Assembly: GCA_026982215.1 (NCBI GenBank)
Contig: JALSHN010000030.1
Coordinates: 1-6,232, forward strand
Origin: Gammaproteobacteria bacterium
GTDB taxonomy: Bacteria > Pseudomonadota > Gammaproteobacteria > S012-40
Direction of reading: 5' to 3'
DNA length: 6,232 nucleotides
A program made the translations under genes and the position numbers. Of this stretch, positions 5,299-6,232 are shown in pieces. The notes beneath the pieces are model-generated. The model was not told the DNA's origin. It saw only the letters and a list, made by a program, of their open reading frames with translations, and searched no databases. Positions within the stretch are counted from its first letter, which is position 1. Every line of letters starts with the position of its first letter.

Positions 5299-5892
5299 AT
5301 GCGTGTGTGGCGGAGAATGTGGCAACGGCTGGGATTGGCGCTGTGCCTCGTCGCAGGGGGTGGTGCGGCTCTCGCCGCCGAGGAGGCACCGTTCTATCTC
5401 ATCGGGCCGGGGGACAGTCTGAACATCTTCGTGTGGCGGAATCCCGATCTTTCCACCAGTGTACCGGTGCGCCCCGACGGGCGGATCACCATTCCCCTGG
5501 TGGAGGATCTTCCCGCCAGCGGCAAGACGCCTTCGCAGTTGGCGCGCGATATCGAGCGCGAGTTGGCCAAATATGTCAAGGACCCCATGGTGACGGTGAT
5601 GGTGACCGGATTCGTGGGGCCTTACAGTCAGCAGGTGCGCGTGGTGGGGGAGGCGGCCCAGCCCCAGGCGCTGCCCTATCGCGCCAACATGACGGTGTTG
5701 GACGTGATGATCGCCGTCGGTGGGCTCACCGAGTTCGCCGCCGGGAATCGCGCCCGTCTGGTGCGTACGGTGGAGGGCCGCCAGGAGATCATCGAGTTGC
5801 GGCTGGACGACCTGCTCAAGGACGGTGACATCAGCGCCAACGTGGCCATGATGCCCGGCGACACCCTCATCATCCCGGAGTCTTGGTTCTAG
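5299..5892 (+). CDS. XrtA/PEP-CTERM-associated polysaccharide export protein (short Wza-like OPX)
   Basis: Outer-membrane/periplasmic export protein for an exopolysaccharide, of the short type found in exosortase A loci. The product is 197 residues. The signal peptide is at 1-27: basic start MRVWRRMWQR, hydrophobic core, and ALAA before EEAP. The Poly_export domain is at about 31-103 (YLIGPGDSLNIFVWRNPDL, VRPDGRITIPLVEDL, KDPMVTVMVTGFVGPYSQQ). One SLBB domain follows at about 108-190 (VRVVGEA, GGLTEFAAGNRARLVR, LDDLLKDGDISANV, MPGDTLIIPESWF). The C-terminal part that forms the outer-membrane pore in full-length Wza (about 380 residues) is absent, as is usual for this group. No lipobox is visible; Cys16 lacks the required context. 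The start is supported by AGGAGAAGGA (5284-5293) five bases upstream. In-frame ATGs at 5188 and 5200 exist but would bury the signal peptide. Only 2 bp separate it from the next gene. Confidence 0.92.
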   Translation: MRVWRRMWQRLGLALCLVAGGGAALAAEEAPFYLIGPGDSLNIFVWRNPDLSTSVPVRPDGRITIPLVEDLPASGKTPSQLARDIERELAKYVKDPMVTVMVTGFVGPYSQQVRVVGEAAQPQALPYRANMTVLDVMIAVGGLTEFAAGNRARLVRTVEGRQEIIELRLDDLLKDGDISANVAMMPGDTLIIPESWF

Positions 5893-5894
5893 AC

Positions 5895-6232
5895 ATGAAT
5901 GAGCTCTATCTCCAAGCACTGGCCTATCTGCGTGGCGTTTGGCGCTACCGCTGGTGGATCCAGGCCATCGCCTGGCCGATCTGCATCGTTGGCTGGTTGT
6001 TCGTCTGGTCGATGCCCGACGTCTATCGCGCCGAGGCGCGGGTGTACGTCGATACCGAGAACATGCTCCGCCCCTTGCTGCGGGGTCTGGCGATCCAGCC
6101 GGATCTCAGCGACCAGGTGGCGGTGATGACCCGCACCATCCTCAGCAAGCCCAATCTGGAGAAGATCGTTCGCGATGCCGATCTCCATCTCCAGGCCACC
6201 ACTCCCAAGCAAATGGAGCATTTGCTGGAGAT
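5895..6232 (+). CDS. XrtA-system polysaccharide chain length determinant (Wzz-type), N-terminal 112 codons, truncated
   Basis: Inner-membrane polysaccharide co-polymerase that sets chain length and works with the export protein and, usually, a downstream tyrosine kinase. The visible N-terminus is MNELYLQALAYLRGVWRYRW, then a membrane segment at about 20-39 (QAIAWPICIVGWLFVW). The periplasmic Wzz domain starts at MPDVYRAEARVYVDT (40-54), followed by LLRGLAIQPDLSDQV (61-75) and MTRTILSKPNLEKIV (78-92). This matches the start of the PEP-CTERM-locus chain length determinant family (TIGR03007) as I remember it. Family members are about 500 residues, so most lies beyond 6232. It starts 2 bp after the export gene stop with only a distant CGGAG (5876-5880), implying translational coupling. 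Confidence 0.9.
   Translation, partial: MNELYLQALAYLRGVWRYRWWIQAIAWPICIVGWLFVWSMPDVYRAEARVYVDTENMLRPLLRGLAIQPDLSDQVAVMTRTILSKPNLEKIVRDADLHLQATTPKQMEHLLE

Noticed and set aside
5179..5919. Minus-strand open frame of 246 codons opposite the export gene
   Set aside because: It is antisense to a clearly conserved protein; the His/Arg-rich, low-complexity translation marks a shadow frame.
1..6232. CRISPR array, insertion sequence, toxin-antitoxin or phage genes
   Set aside because: No regularly spaced repeats, no terminal inverted repeats with a transposase, and no such proteins in any frame that is not a shadow.

Overview
This is a 6.2 kb piece of a GC-rich proteobacterial chromosome, most likely gammaproteobacterial (a betaproteobacterium is possible). 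The reasons are the conserved rplU-rpmA-obgE-proB order diverging from ispB, an octaprenyl-synthase-like IspB, a tRNA-Pro directly behind ispB, and strong third-position G/C in every gene. Genus cannot be fixed from the sequence alone.

Left half, minus strand (1-2350). Read in transcription order this is rplU (ribosomal protein L21), rpmA (L27), obgE (ribosome-assembly GTPase) and proB (glutamate 5-kinase; its 3' part lies beyond position 1). A clear sigma70 promoter (TTGACG, 17 bp, TAAAAT) lies at 2444-2472. A dyad capable of forming a hairpin sits in the rplU leader. A strong intrinsic terminator lies between rpmA and obgE, so the two ribosomal protein genes can be uncoupled from obgE-proB. 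obgE and proB overlap by 11 bp.

Centre, plus strand (about 2480-3745). ispB (polyprenyl diphosphate synthase, ubiquinone side chain) has a perfect TATAAT -10 box upstream. It is followed after 13 bp by tRNA-Pro(CGG), then by a strong terminator that closes this unit.

Right half, plus strand (3745-6232). A new transcription unit begins with a GT-B glycosyltransferase. After a 175-bp gap come a short Wza-like outer-membrane polysaccharide export protein and the first 112 codons of a Wzz-type chain length determinant. The last two match the XrtA (exosortase A)/PEP-CTERM-associated exopolysaccharide families. The window therefore stops just inside what is probably a large exopolysaccharide and protein-sorting locus; the exosortase itself is not in view.

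In short, this is a housekeeping translation and quinone block joined at a tRNA gene to the front edge of an exopolysaccharide locus. No mobile element, CRISPR array or wholly novel gene was seen. The most interesting points are the XrtA-type locus entry, the intra-operon terminator with its nested outer repeat, and the regulatory dyads upstream of rplU and of the export gene.
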